64,000 nt of DNA from positions 10,691,453-10,755,452 of the forward strand of contig NC_087084.1 of the NCBI RefSeq assembly GCF_026151205.1, in the 5' to 3' direction. Shown here piece after piece: positions 46,701 through 60,100 of this stretch; positions within the stretch are counted from its first letter, which is position 1; each line of letters starts with the position of its first letter. The stretch is from Bolinopsis microptera. Lineage: Eukaryota > Ctenophora > Tentaculata > Lobata > Bolinopsidae. Under the pieces are notes generated by a model, which ran no database searches, was not told the DNA's origin, and was given only the letters and a program-made list of their open reading frames with translations. A program made the position numbers and the translations under genes.

Positions 46701-47025
46701 CACAATATTTTGTACACAATATGTTGTGTGTATTTCTTATTATTGCTGTGATAACATTGTATTCTTAAATTCCTTATTCACAGTATTTTGTAATTAAGAG
46801 ATCTGTGGTATCCAGCTGGCGATTATAATGAAACTTTAAAAAGAGAAAAATGTCAGTGATTAAGCAATTATCTGGGCTACTTTTAATGATCGTTGCTGTA
46901 ATAAGTTGGGGTTTATCTAGATCACGTGACTATGTTTTAGTCAAAATGTGCAAAATGGAGCTGTTATCTTCTCTGCCATGGTAACTGTATTTAAGGGGAA
47001 ACTTTGTAAATGGTAGTTATATCTT

Positions 47026-47160
47026 GTGTAACAACATGTGTAACAACATGTGTAACAACATGTGTAACAACATGTGTAACAACATGTGTAACAACATGTG
47101 TAACAACATGCGTAACAATGTTGTTACACATGTTCATGTGTAACAACATGCGTAACATGT
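47026..47160. repeat. 12-bp ACAACATGTGTA tandem repeat
   Basis: About nine copies, the last few inverted or degraded. An AATAAA signal lies just after it, at about 47217. Confidence 0.85.
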
Positions 47161-48147
47161 GGTTTTGTTACAATATATATTATAATTGTGACACTCTAGC
47201 TGCTTTGATGTGCTCTAATAAATAACACATGTTTCACTTTACTGCTGCTTAATATGAGGCTGTTGATTAATTATCATTGATTGTGTACATATAACATACA
47301 TAATATTATTACATAATATAATAATATTGTTATAAATCATCTACTGTTTGTGTTACCAGGGCTTTAAGGTTTGACTGTTTTAAATCTTTCAGTGGAGCTT
47401 TATTGAATAAGCTTTATTAATATCAGTCTTATTCGTTGGGCTCCCAATATAATTTTGCTAGCAAAATTTTTATCTGATATCATAGTATTTTCGCTGGTAA
47501 TAACTTTGAATTGGTAATTAATTCATCAATATATTTTATCTTTAGAAATGCTGAAGTGTAATTATTTTGTTTAGTCCAAGTTTCAGGGTGTGTTGTCTAA
47601 TTAATTTACTGCAGTTCTGGGGTTTAAACCGGCGGATCTGGGATAGGCTACTAAAGTGCTACTGAGGTTTAACTAGAAGTAGATGGGAAGGAGTGGGAAG
47701 GAGGAAGAGGGGGAGGAGGAAGAGGAGAGGGAAGGGGAGGAGGAGGAGGAGTAAATAGCAGGCTTCAGTTTTGGGGGTATATTTTCATACCAATAAAATA
47801 TGATGGGTAGTTAAATAGTCGAATAGACGTGAAAAAGAACTATTTTAAGTATCATTATTGTAGACTAATTATTGTGAATTTTCATTGTTATTAATCTTAT
47901 TTGAGTTGCTACAGTGATATTATATTTAACCTTATTAAGCTAAATTCATTCGGTGTTTTACTTCAATTATACTGATCTTGTTTGACTTAAAAATCAAGTA
48001 CGTTATTTACTTAATAAAATTAATATAACTACCTGTTTTGTTATATCTATTAACCAAACAAAATTTCTGCCAAGCTTTTTATCAATTAACTCATCATTTA
48101 ACTAATTAATTGCATAATTGAATAATACACTACTTAATTAGGGCACC
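47161..48147. other. PGAP3-KIF5 intergenic region
   Basis: Includes a purine-rich GGAGGAAGAGGGGGAGGAGG stretch at about 47696-47752 and an AT-rich stretch up to the KIF5 start. TTAATTAGGGCACC immediately precedes the ATG, so a 5' UTR splice acceptor (TTAG) is possible. Confidence 0.4.
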
Positions 48148-51100
48148 ATGTCGATCGAGCCCGACGCCGTTAGTATAAAGGTTGTGGCTCGTTTTCGGCC
48201 GTTCAATGATAAGGAATTGGCGATCAGCACCAACTCAACCTTCAAATTCATCGGGGATGAGTGCGTCAATATAAACGTACGTGCAAACTTCTATATTTAC
48301 GTGCAAACCTCTATATTTTAGTTATGTGAACTAAATAAATAATTAGTCTTTATCGAAACTATGTTTATTTCTTAATTTACTGACTGATCAAAGTAAGCTA
48401 AATTACACAGTCGTCAAACTAAATTACTGAAATCTACCCCCTACTCTTTTTAGAGTTTCTAATCTCTTCAAAATAACACAACCTTGCTAATCTCTAATTT
48501 TCAGGGTAAAACGTACGTGTTTGACAGAATATTCAAAGAGCAAGCCACCCAAGAAGATGTTTACACTTACTCTGCTAAACCTATTGTTGCTGGTTAGTCT
48601 AAATCTATTGTCGCGGGTAAAATATGCGAAATATTCGCTACTAAATTGAGTTACATTTACTTAATTAGGATACTTCTAGGAGAATTCGTAGATTCCTCTA
48701 CTGGGTCATCAAATAGTTCAACCATCAAATAGTTCGACCGCCCTTGAGCATCTCTGCTGCCTTGTTCCTACTTCAGTCCAGCTACGAATTTCCATTTGGA
48801 TAAACGTAGTTCCTCACAGATGGGTTATCAGGAAACGGTTTAAGAAATGCTGATAGCTTTGCTTTGAACAGCAGTGGATATTCAATGAGGTGAAGATCTG
48901 ATGGAATGGTGTTCCATAAACGTGGCCCCATTACTGCAAATGAACCATCATATAATGACTGTTGACGTTGAGTGCTGGTCTTGCTGAAACTTGAAATGTT
49001 GACCTTGATTCTGTGTTTTGTTAGAGTAGAAAAATGGATCCCCAGGTCATTTGGGCAGCGTTGGTAGAAGATTTTCCATATATATATTTTCCATATATAT
49101 AGATGATAACATAACGCTCCCTCCTCCTCTACATCTACATAAAATGTAGTGCTTCGAGCCGCTGCCAATAGTCAAAATGTTGAACATCCCAAATCCTTGA
49201 GGTGAAACGTTTAAAAGTACGCTGCACCCCTTAACTGCAACCTGTTGGATGTCTGATATTTTACTGGTATTCCACAGAGAGTAGCGGTACTCTAAATGAC
49301 TAAGGACAAGTGACTTGTATAGTGTCAACATTGTGACTGAGCACACAGGCTGCAACTTTTATAATTATGAGTCATTTTCTTTAGGCCAAGGGGAACAAAT
49401 TATCCTCAGACATCTGGCTACTTAGTTGATAGTTGGATAATCGTGTTAAATTTTCAAAATTGAGTTATTGTGCTGTACTTATAGAGGTATGGTTGAAACG
49501 TAAAGATAGTGCGTTCGTGACAGCAATTTCCAAAGAAGTCACTAGACTTAGCCATTTCTTGTATTTTGATAAATTTTTACTACACTTTTTGCGAAACATC
49601 TGTTCTGAAAGTTTGCCTCAGTTGCTTTTGTTTGGGAGTTGGACTTACTGTACCAAACTGTACCAAGGTGAAATATTTGGTACCAAGGCATTTATCTCGA
49701 GATCGTGTAGGTAAAATGTCTTTAAACTTTCGAAATAGTAAGTTAACTATAATAGGAACAATCTCTGCGAGTTTGGGCGAATTTCTATATTTGCCAAACT
49801 TGAGATATCACTTCAAACACAAGAAAATATCTCGAAATGGGTACAATATTTGGTACCGAGGCATGCGCGATCGCCCAAACTCGCACAAATTGTTCCTATT
49901 ATAGTTATCTTACTATCTGGAAAGTTTAAGAAAATTGATCAACACGATCTCGAGATAAATGCCTTGGTACCACTCAAAACCACCAATTTGGAGATATTTT
50001 CTTGTGTTTGAAGTGATATCTCCAATTTGGCACATAGAAATCCACCCAAACTTGCACAGATTGTTCCTATTATAGTTCTTCTACTATCTGGAAAGTTTCA
50101 AATAAATAATATATTAGGATCTGGATAAACTCGGAAAAAAAATCGAAAATATATTCTATGTTATTTACTGAAACACTTGATTTTCGACCATTCTATTTGG
50201 TACAGTTTTGTCGAAAGTCCTTCTGTTGTTTGGTTTTTTGAATACTTATTTGTAGGCCGCGGGGTTTCGTAAATGTTACAATCGTCTTTGCGGCGCGCAA
50301 AGACGCGCGATATATGAGAATTTCGATTTGTGCGCGCATTTGCGATAATATACGTTACCGTACCGAAATAAAATGAATCCAGCAACAGCTGCAATCTAGG
50401 AGGGCTAATCAATAAATTATTTTAAAATAAGATATTTTCATTAGTTTTGTGGTCATACATATTTAGAATTTTAGGTGAGTCCGATGCTACACACTAGTTC
50501 TATTCAGAAGGTGCTAAATATTTTCTCTCGTCGAGAAATATTCTCTTTATACAGTTACTAGTTTAACCCGTGCCTACATCCGGGACTTCACTATCGCAGT
50601 TGAAATGCAAAAGTATAAACCCGTCTATCATATTCGAAAATACGCATTACATTTTCGTAGTTAAAACGGTGCGAAAGTATGAACTCGCTCTGTCCATGAA
50701 ACACACCGCAATTTAATTCTGAGTGCCCCTCACGTATTATAGTATCTTATAGTAATACCTGAAATGCATTCTCGAGGAACACTGCCAAATTACCTAATTA
50801 TATAGCAAATCTGTTATGAGGAGAGAGAGAGAGCGAGAGAGGGAGAGTAAGTGAGACACTTTAGTATCACATTTGGGCCACAAAATGTTCAATTAAACCA
50901 CTTACCACCGGCCGATTTAGCTTAGTCAGAGTTTTTTTCGGCACTATACCGAAAAAACCAGCCCCGTTACTCTTACCGTTTTCTTGATTAAGCCGTTCGG
51001 AAATTGCACGCGAACGAACACACATCTTGAGATTATTAGTATTTATAGTGTAACCCGTGCCTACGGCCGGGACTTCACTATCGCAGTTGAATTGCATAAG

Positions 51101-54100
51101 TATAAACTGTGCAGAAATTAAAACGGTGCAAAAATATGAACTATCTCAGTCGAAACCGGCTGCATTAGAGTAAATTAATTCTGAGCGCCCAACACGTAAT
51201 ACGTATCCAATAGTAATACTTAATAGGCTCCACTGCCAAATTACCTAATTATGTACAAAGCTGTAATTAGGGGAGCTGTAAATGGGGAGAGAGAGTGAGA
51301 GAGAGGGAGAAAATGTGAGACACTTTAGTATCACATTTGGGGTACAAAACCATCGATTAAACCACTTACCACCGGCCGATTTAAAAAACCTTAATCATTT
51401 GGCTTGGTCAGAGTTTTAGCGGGACTATACCGAAGAAACCAGCCCCGTAACTCTTACCGTTTTCTTAATTAAGCCGTTCGGAAATCACACGCAAACGAAC
51501 ACACAAACACACATCTTGAGATCATTAATATAGATAGTTGTCCATACAGTTATCATTATTCTGATTGAAGTATTCAACGAATATAGCAACAACAAAAATG
51601 ATTTTTGCAAAGAAGGTTTTTATTTTGACTAACATCCTAGGTAGTTCATGCGTTTATCCACATAATTTAACAACATAATTTACAGATATCCTAAACGGCT
51701 ACAACGGGACTATATTCGCGTACGGCCAGACTGCTAGTGGGAAAACACACACTATGGAGGTAAGATACGGATTACGGATAAATACAGTCTCATTCAACAG
51801 CCAACTTCGATCTTTTTCTTTTTGGGCCACTGACTCCAATACAACTTAATTTAGAAAACACTAATTACCACTGTTGTAGTTACCATGGTAACAAGAAACT
51901 CACTCAGGGTATGTTGGGAGATCCAGACTGGCAAGGTATTATACCACGTATAGTGGAAGATATCTTCAACTATATTTACAGGTTAGTTTCACTTTCACTT
52001 TCACTGCTTTTAAAACTTTCGCTGAGACTTACTTAGGATTACTTACCATCGCTGCTGCCTTGTTCATACTCCAGTCCAGTAAATAAATTCGAGTAGGGCA
52101 GCTTAGTTTCTCATAGATAGGTTATCTGGAAACGAGAGTTTATTCAATTCTAACACACCGCGTGTTTTCAGCATGGAAGAGAATGTTGAGTTCCATATCA
52201 AGGTGTCTTATTATGAGATTTACATGGAGAGAATACGAGATCTCCTCGACAGTGGGTTACTATTTACATTTATATCATTTTACAATACAACCTCTTTAAT
52301 TTTATACCGAACCTCTCGGTGGGAACAAAAACTGCATGGTAATCCCCAAATTAGAGGGTTTCATACTTCATATGTTCCCAATCCCCAGTATCTGTAGCTT
52401 CTCAAATATCCTGTCAAGCGTATCTGCAAGTATTTTGTCGTAATGTGATGGAATACATCAAAATACGATAAATCGCCACCAAACGCGATATGAGCTTTGA
52501 TAAATCACAATTCTTGCACCACACTAGCTAATTAACTTAAAATTTTGGGAGAAAGAACTACGAACTAAGAAGCCCCGGTATATCGAGGTACATGGTATAG
52601 AGACTAGAAAGGCACGGTATATAATAGAGGCTATACTGAATTATTCCTCAAGACACTTAGACATTTCTAGCAATCATCTTAAATTTTAATAACACTTTAT
52701 TATTCAGTCTTCTGATTTTAGATATTATGAACTCATGATATTGATAAGAGCAGGAACCCTATCATATACTGTATAAGTAACTGTAAAGTCTAGTTTACGT
52801 TATATCGACCACGTCACCTCGTGTCTTTACTGCGAAATTGTCTTTATCGCGAAACGCTCCGAATTCTCTGAAATCTTGTAAAGTTGTAATGTCTTTTCGC
52901 GGAAAATCAGTCTTTACGTAACGTCTTCCGTGTGGACTTAGGAATGTAAATTAGGAGATGAACAATTTGGTTGGGGAAGAGGCGTAAAGTGGAGTGGAGC
53001 CACTCCCATATAGCCAATATACCTGTGGTTACTATGGGGTTACCATGGTTACTAATGGGTTGGGTTACCACGGTTACTAAAGGATTACCATGGTTTAAAA
53101 AACTACCCCATCAGCCACGAAGACGAATCTGCCGATACACGAGGATAAATGCAGGGTACCTTACGTGAAGGGGGTTACTGAGAGATTTGTGGGAAGTCCT
53201 GAGGAAATAATGGATGTTATAAGTGAGGGGAAATCTAACAGAGCTGTCTCCGTTACTAGTAAGTTACTATTGTTACTAGTAAGTTACTATGGTTACTAGT
53301 GATGTAATATCCGGATAGGAACATTGTTTATTAGTCGCATTATTGTGAAATGTGATATTTCTGATGATTCCGTGTATTATTTTGTCACAATACATGGAAT
53401 CATGAGACATTTTCATTAGAAACATCGTCACTAGTGAGTAATTATACACAGGAAGAGACTGGTAATATTTTACGTATTAACTTAGGGGAGGGGAGTAGAG
53501 GGAGGGGAGGGAGGGAGGGGAGGGAGGGGAGGGAGGAAGGGGTTTCTAAATGATTACGCTAGTGTTATTTGAATAAACTAGCCATGTTGTGTGCTGGACT
53601 GCTTACGGAGAGGGAGGAGGGTTAACATTGGCCAAAAATGGTTACCTTGGTTACTATGGTTACTAACTATAGTTACTAGTAAGTTACTCTACTCTTTAAT
53701 TACAGACATGAACGAGCACAGTTCTCGGTCCCACAGTGTCTTCCAGCTCTCAATCTCACAAGTAAACATGGAGTCTCAGCAGAAACTTAACGGCAAACTC
53801 TACCTGGTCGATCTGGCTGGTAGTGAGAAGGTAAACATCTAACTATTTTCTAATATTTTAGGCAAATTTATAAACGTTTTTACATAATTTCTCACCCAAT
53901 AGATCTTGAAATGATAAAATGTAGGTTCTCAATGTAACCACAACAACTTCCAGGTCAGTAAAACACAAGCAGAAGGGATGACATTAGACGAAGCTAAGAA
54001 TATTAACAAGTCGCTGTCGTCGCTTGGCAACGTTATCGCAGCTCTATCAGAGGGACAATCTCACATACCTTACCGGGATAGTAAGATGACTAGAGTCCTT

Positions 54101-57100
54101 CAAGAGAGTTTAGGTAACGTTAATTACCTAATTAATTAATTAATTAATTAATTAATGTTTTATCATAGCTTGTAGACATTTGGTTGTTAATGTGGATGTG
54201 GTTTTTTTTAATTGTTATGTAATTTAAAGGATGCGGTTAGAATTATTCGTAAATATGGTATGAGATGACTATTTCATCAGATTCATGACGAAACCTTCTC
54301 ACTGTTAATGTTAAACCCGTGTTTATTGTTTGTTTTCAGGTGGAAATGCGCGCACTACAATAGTGATCTGCTGCTCCCCCTCAATGTATAACGAAAGTGA
54401 AACAAAGTCTACTGTACTATTCGGAACACGTGCCAAGACTATCAAGAACACAGTGACAGTAAACGTTGAGCTCACTGCGGAGGAGTGGCGTCTTCGGTAG
54501 GTTGAAAATATTTCCTTGTGTTTGAGAAACTACAAGTTTAACGTTAGTAACAGCACAATCACCATGGTTACACACCACCATCACACAGTTTCCTCGCAGG
54601 TACGAGAAGGAGGTTGAGAAGAACAAGAGATTGAAGTTGCTGCTAGCTAAGTGTGATACTGAACTACAGAAATGGAGAAAAGGCGAGGTGAGCAACAGTT
54701 ATCTTGTTAACTTTAAATAGATAAACAATTTATTGTTTATTGAGGTACAGATTAGAATGGTATAATTGGATAAAATTACATTGAAATAGTGACCTGTACC
54801 TCTTCTGAAAAGAAAAATTCCAAATTGAGCATTAATTGAATAATCACACCGTATCATATTTTAAAGATAACTTGTCTAAAAGTGTTCATTTTATGAGTAA
54901 AAGATAAAAGTTGTGAGCCTCCTGCAAAATTGCAGCTTCTTCAGGTACGCAGACTTGTTTACATTTCACATTTCACATTTCACATTTCTCCCTTACATAT
55001 TGCCATTACATGTTGCCTTTCCACTGCAATGTTACTATCACATTGTCGTTTAGCATTTCTCCAAATATTTCCCGTGCTTCCCTTATCTCCGTCCCAGTAT
55101 ATTGTATCCTCCTCTGGGTAGAAGTGGAAGGAGTATCTTCTGTCATCTGGAAAGTTGACGTAGCCGGTCAAAGAATTCCCTCTTGGGTTCATCTGTCCGC
55201 TGGCATCGGGGCGTCCAACACTATCTGACCACTTCAAATGCATGGTGGAATCATGGTGGACTCCGTTATAAATGTAGATGGTTGCTATGTCAGCAACCTC
55301 AATAACCTTGCACGGGCCAAGTAACTGATGGTCTTTAGAACCACCGGCACCGTCCGGGACAACAACAACATAGCCGAGCACGAGTGTTACCAAAGATAAC
55401 AGGATCCGCACCAAGGAAAGCATGATATGGTCTTCCTAAAATGAGTTGAAGAATTATCAGTTTTTACTTTAACAACATCAGTATAGAAGAAAGATGGGTG
55501 CTATAGTGCTATATCTCAATCCATACTAGTATAGGATACCTTTTCGGCTCTAAGAAAATGAATTTTACAATGAATTAGCAAACCGAAATTATTAATTTGA
55601 AATTGAGCTCTAATAGAAGTTTCATCAAGAGTATTTGTACCAAATTATAGATAAGATAATAAAAGATAAGATGATGAGAAGAAATTGAGCTCTAAACCCT
55701 AGTCTGCGCTCTGATTGGTTGGTTTGTGTACGTGATACATATACTGCGCTCTGATTGGTTGGTTTGTGAACGTGATACATATACTGCGCTCTGATTGGTT
55801 GGTTTGTGTACGTGATACATATACTGCGCTCTGATTGGTTGGTTTGTGTACGTGATACATATACTGCGCTCTGATTGGTTGGTTTGTGTACGTGATACAT
55901 ATACTGCGCTCTGATTGGTTGGTTTGTGTACGTGATACATATACTGCGCTCTGATTGGTTGGTTTGTGAACGTGATACATATACTGCGCTCTGATTGGTT
56001 GGTTTGTGTACGTGATACATATACTGCGCTCTGATTGGTTGGTTTGTGTACGTGATACATATACTGCGCTCTGATTGGTTGGTTTGTGTACGTGATACAT
56101 ATACTGCGCTCTGATTGGTTGGTTTGTGAACGTGATACATATACTGCGCTCTGATTGGTTGGTTTGTGTACGTGATACATATACTGCGCTCTGATTGGTT
56201 GGTTTGTGTACGTGATACATATACTGCGCTCTGATTGGTTGGTTTGTGTACGTGATACATATACTGCGCTCTGATTGGTTCCCTAGCAGAATCACCCGAT
56301 TAAGGCAGTGCCTGAGTGTCTGCCAAGGGACGAATAAATAATAACATCATTCTCTTAAATCTGAACTTAATTACAATTGGTACGCGTACGGTGCTTATCA
56401 ACAATCAACATATTATACAGATTGAGATGATGCGATTAAGGCTTGAATTTGATAATACTTTTATACGGTCTGCCCCCCCCCCCCCCCCCCAACTTGCCAA
56501 TTGATGATAAGGATCTATTTGAATCTAGACAACCAGTCGAAGTCTCGTTATCGAACTTTTTCTAATTTCATCGTTTTTAAATAATTGTCAAAATAACCTC
56601 CAAGTGAGTTACGATAACAATGAAAGTGTCTCTCGTGTGGTTACAAGTAAGTAACTATGGTTACTATTAAGTAAATATGGTTACAAGTAAGTAACTATGG
56701 TTAATAGTGAGTTACTATAACAACTGAAACTGTCTCTCGTGTGTTTCCAAGTAAGTAACTATGGTTACTATTAAGTAACTTTGGTTACTAGTTAGTAACT
56801 ATACCAACTGAAACTCAGGCGGTATCAGAAGACGAGCAGACGAAGATAAGAGACGGATCAGAAAGTGCTAGATTACAACCTGGGTTCGACCTGTCTCCCT
56901 CGCCCTCTACTGTTAGTATTAGTAACTTACTGGGAGTCAACAACGCTAGCGAGGCTGAGAGAATCGCTTTCGTTAAGGTGAGTTACGCAAACACAAGGAA
57001 AGTTTAATACTTGAGAAACAAATACCACCTTTTGTATTCAGCTTAAAGAAAAAGATTATTTTGTACATTTTGTTGATTACAAAAATCTGGCACAGTCTGC

Positions 57101-60100
57101 CCAACGTAACCATGGTAACCTGTACAATGTAACCGTGGTATTCCAGGAATGTAATCAAAGTAATATCTCAGGAATGTAACCATAGTAATATCCCAGGAGC
57201 GAGACAGTTTGTACAAAGCGTTGGATGATAAGGATGATGAGATAAACAAGCAGAGTCAGAGTATCGAGAAACTGAAGAACGAGCTGGAAGATGAGAAACA
57301 AGTGAGCTAGGATTCTGTGTACTTATTATTGTAGTGTATTCTTGTGTGAATTTGTATTGATCCCGTTTGATGCGACAAGGAAAAATGCTCTTATCAGGAA
57401 AGGAATTACTCAACGTTTCAATGTTGCAATATCGTATTCATGATCTCAAATTATTTGTTATATAGTAGTGTTGAAAATATTATTATTGTAGGGTGGTGCA
57501 TTAGTATGATGTTTTCCATGCGTCATAGCTTCATCTTAACCCACGATATATATTGGTATTTCTGGATTTATAATTGTAAGTTTATAATTGTAAGTCAATA
57601 ATTGTTAGTTTATAATAGTTAGTTTATCATTGTAAGTTTAACAGATATACGCTTAACAGGCTGCAACACTGGTAACACAGCAGAATGAACACATGGGTAA
57701 CGAGATGCTGAACATTGACATGGAGCGAGAGAAACTTCAGGAGGAGATAAAACAGGTAATTAGCTAATTAGTTAATTATTTTGCTAATGAATACGTCAAT
57801 TAACTTATTAATTCTTTTGTCATTCCTGCGAATATACCAATTACCAATCACGACATTGAGCTACAATTTAAGTTGGAAGCAAGTAAACATTAAATCTTAA
57901 CTAATTTTATTATCTAATTAACAGGTGATGGCTGCGTTGGAGCAAGTTGCGGCTAATTTGGATGAAAAAACGGAAGAAGTTGAGACGAGGATAAAGGAAA
58001 ATTCCAGAATTTTAGCCGAAATGGACCAGAAAAGTGTAAGTAGTTTATTTCAGAATGTTCCAGTATTTTGAAGAATTAGTCAGTGCTTGCTTTTTTATCT
58101 CTATAAATAACCTTCTGTAGCTTCTCTACATTAAACAGAGAACAGAATGCATAAAACTATTTACTATACTATTTTTCATTACAGCAGCATATTTTATCAC
58201 AATGATTTACAGTAATGAAATTCTGTAGCACATATAGAATGTGGTACTGATCTTAAACAACTGCTGTTTTTCGTTTTTTGGGTGCCAGTTTATTTAATTT
58301 TGAATGTTTTAGATACTTTTATTATTAGATACAGTTTTAGGTGAGGATTTTAAAACGTCTTCCGGACTTTTCAGTAGCATTTATAAGTTTTTCTAAATCA
58401 TTGTTCTCTTAATTAAGTTCTTCAGGGTTTTAAAATTGCTTATTTCATTAAACAATCTATATTTAGCAGCAGTTTTTATTCTCATTGCTTGTTTCTTTGT
58501 TTGTCCCTAGAAATACGTTTTTAGTTTAATTTACTAATTACTAATTACTAATTACTAATTACTAATTACTAATTACTAATTACTAATTACTAATTAATTT
58601 CCGTCACAGCACGAAGCGGAGAAAGCCAGATCATCTTTAGAGCAGTGGAAACAGAAATACAACCAGCAAACTAGCCGGAGTGCTAAAGGTATCTTATATA
58701 CAGTTACTGTACTCAACTGGTCTTATATATACAGTCACTGGTCCTATTATAACATCCTGAATATTATCCTTTGCGTCCTTCTCTTCGCCGGTGAAACCAT
58801 TTTCAACAGTAGACTTTCACTTTCACTTTCAGGTATAAGTGAGATAATAGAGGAGGTGTGTGGTATTGGAGGTATACTAGGGGAACAGATCGTACTGGAC
58901 ACTAACGTTATAGAGGAGGACTTTAGTAAGGTGGAGGAACAGTTCACTATGGCACGTGTATACGCTAACAAGACTAAAACTATGGTTGAGTCTCTTACTC
59001 AGGAACAGAGGAAACAGACTGGTATTTATACTGTTGCTACTTGTGTTTTACTTTCACTTTCACGTTTGGTATTGTTTGGTTAACATAATATAAGGGAATC
59101 GTTACACTTTCCTTTCGAGTATTCTAATAGATTCTCCAATAATTCTGTATTGTTTGCAGAGAATGTCTAACAAAAGTTGAATTTACAATTTACAGCGTCC
59201 CCCCCCCCCCCCCCCCCCGCAGCGTCTGCTACCAGGTAGCAACGTCTACTACAAGGGCCATAATATAGTCCACTAACCAGCAACTACCCAGGAAACTACA
59301 ATGAAGCACTGAGTAAGATAGCAGTACTAGAGAACTGTGTGAGGGATGCCAAGTTGACGATAGAAGAGGGGGAGAGCAGGACCGCTAGTTTAGAGCAGGA
59401 ACTGAAGGACGCGGAACAAAGGTACTTCTCAACAACGCTTATTTCTTACAAAATACAAATCATTATTAATATTTACAAGTTATACAAATTCAATCAATAT
59501 CGTGATATAATACTGGAGTTAGTTTTACTACTGTGTTTATTATGTTTCATTAATAAGATTTATCATTTATTGACAATTAATTTCCATTCCATTAAAAAGG
59601 AAGCGGAAGCTGGAGGAGGACATTGGTTTCTTGAACACGGAATGTGCGCGACTAAGTGAACTGGAGGAAACAAGAATTGCCAGTGTCAACCAGGGAAAGA
59701 AGGTAAACTAATCTTCAGCTGATTATGAATTCGTCCATTCTACTTTTATTCCTCATATCTTCTTTAAACTGCTGTCTCAAAACAACACAGCAATTTACAA
59801 ATTTTACAAATTTTACAAACTCTGCAAACTCTACAAACTCTTCAAACTTTACACTTTACAAATTTTACAAACTTTACAAACTCTACAAACTTTACAAACT
59901 CTACAAACTCTACAAACTTTACAAACTTTACAAACTTTACACTTTACAAACTTTACAAACTTTACAAACTCTACAAACTTTACAAACTCTACAAACTTTA
60001 CAAACTCTACAAACTCTACAAACTCTACAAACTTTACAAACTCTACAAACTCTACAAACTTTACAAACTTTACAAACTTTACAAACTCTACAAACTTTAC

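Noticed and set aside
55625..56295. Three overlapping 160-210 codon minus-strand ORFs
   Set aside because: All three frames of one 40-bp repeat are open; I treat it as a minisatellite unless translation is shown.
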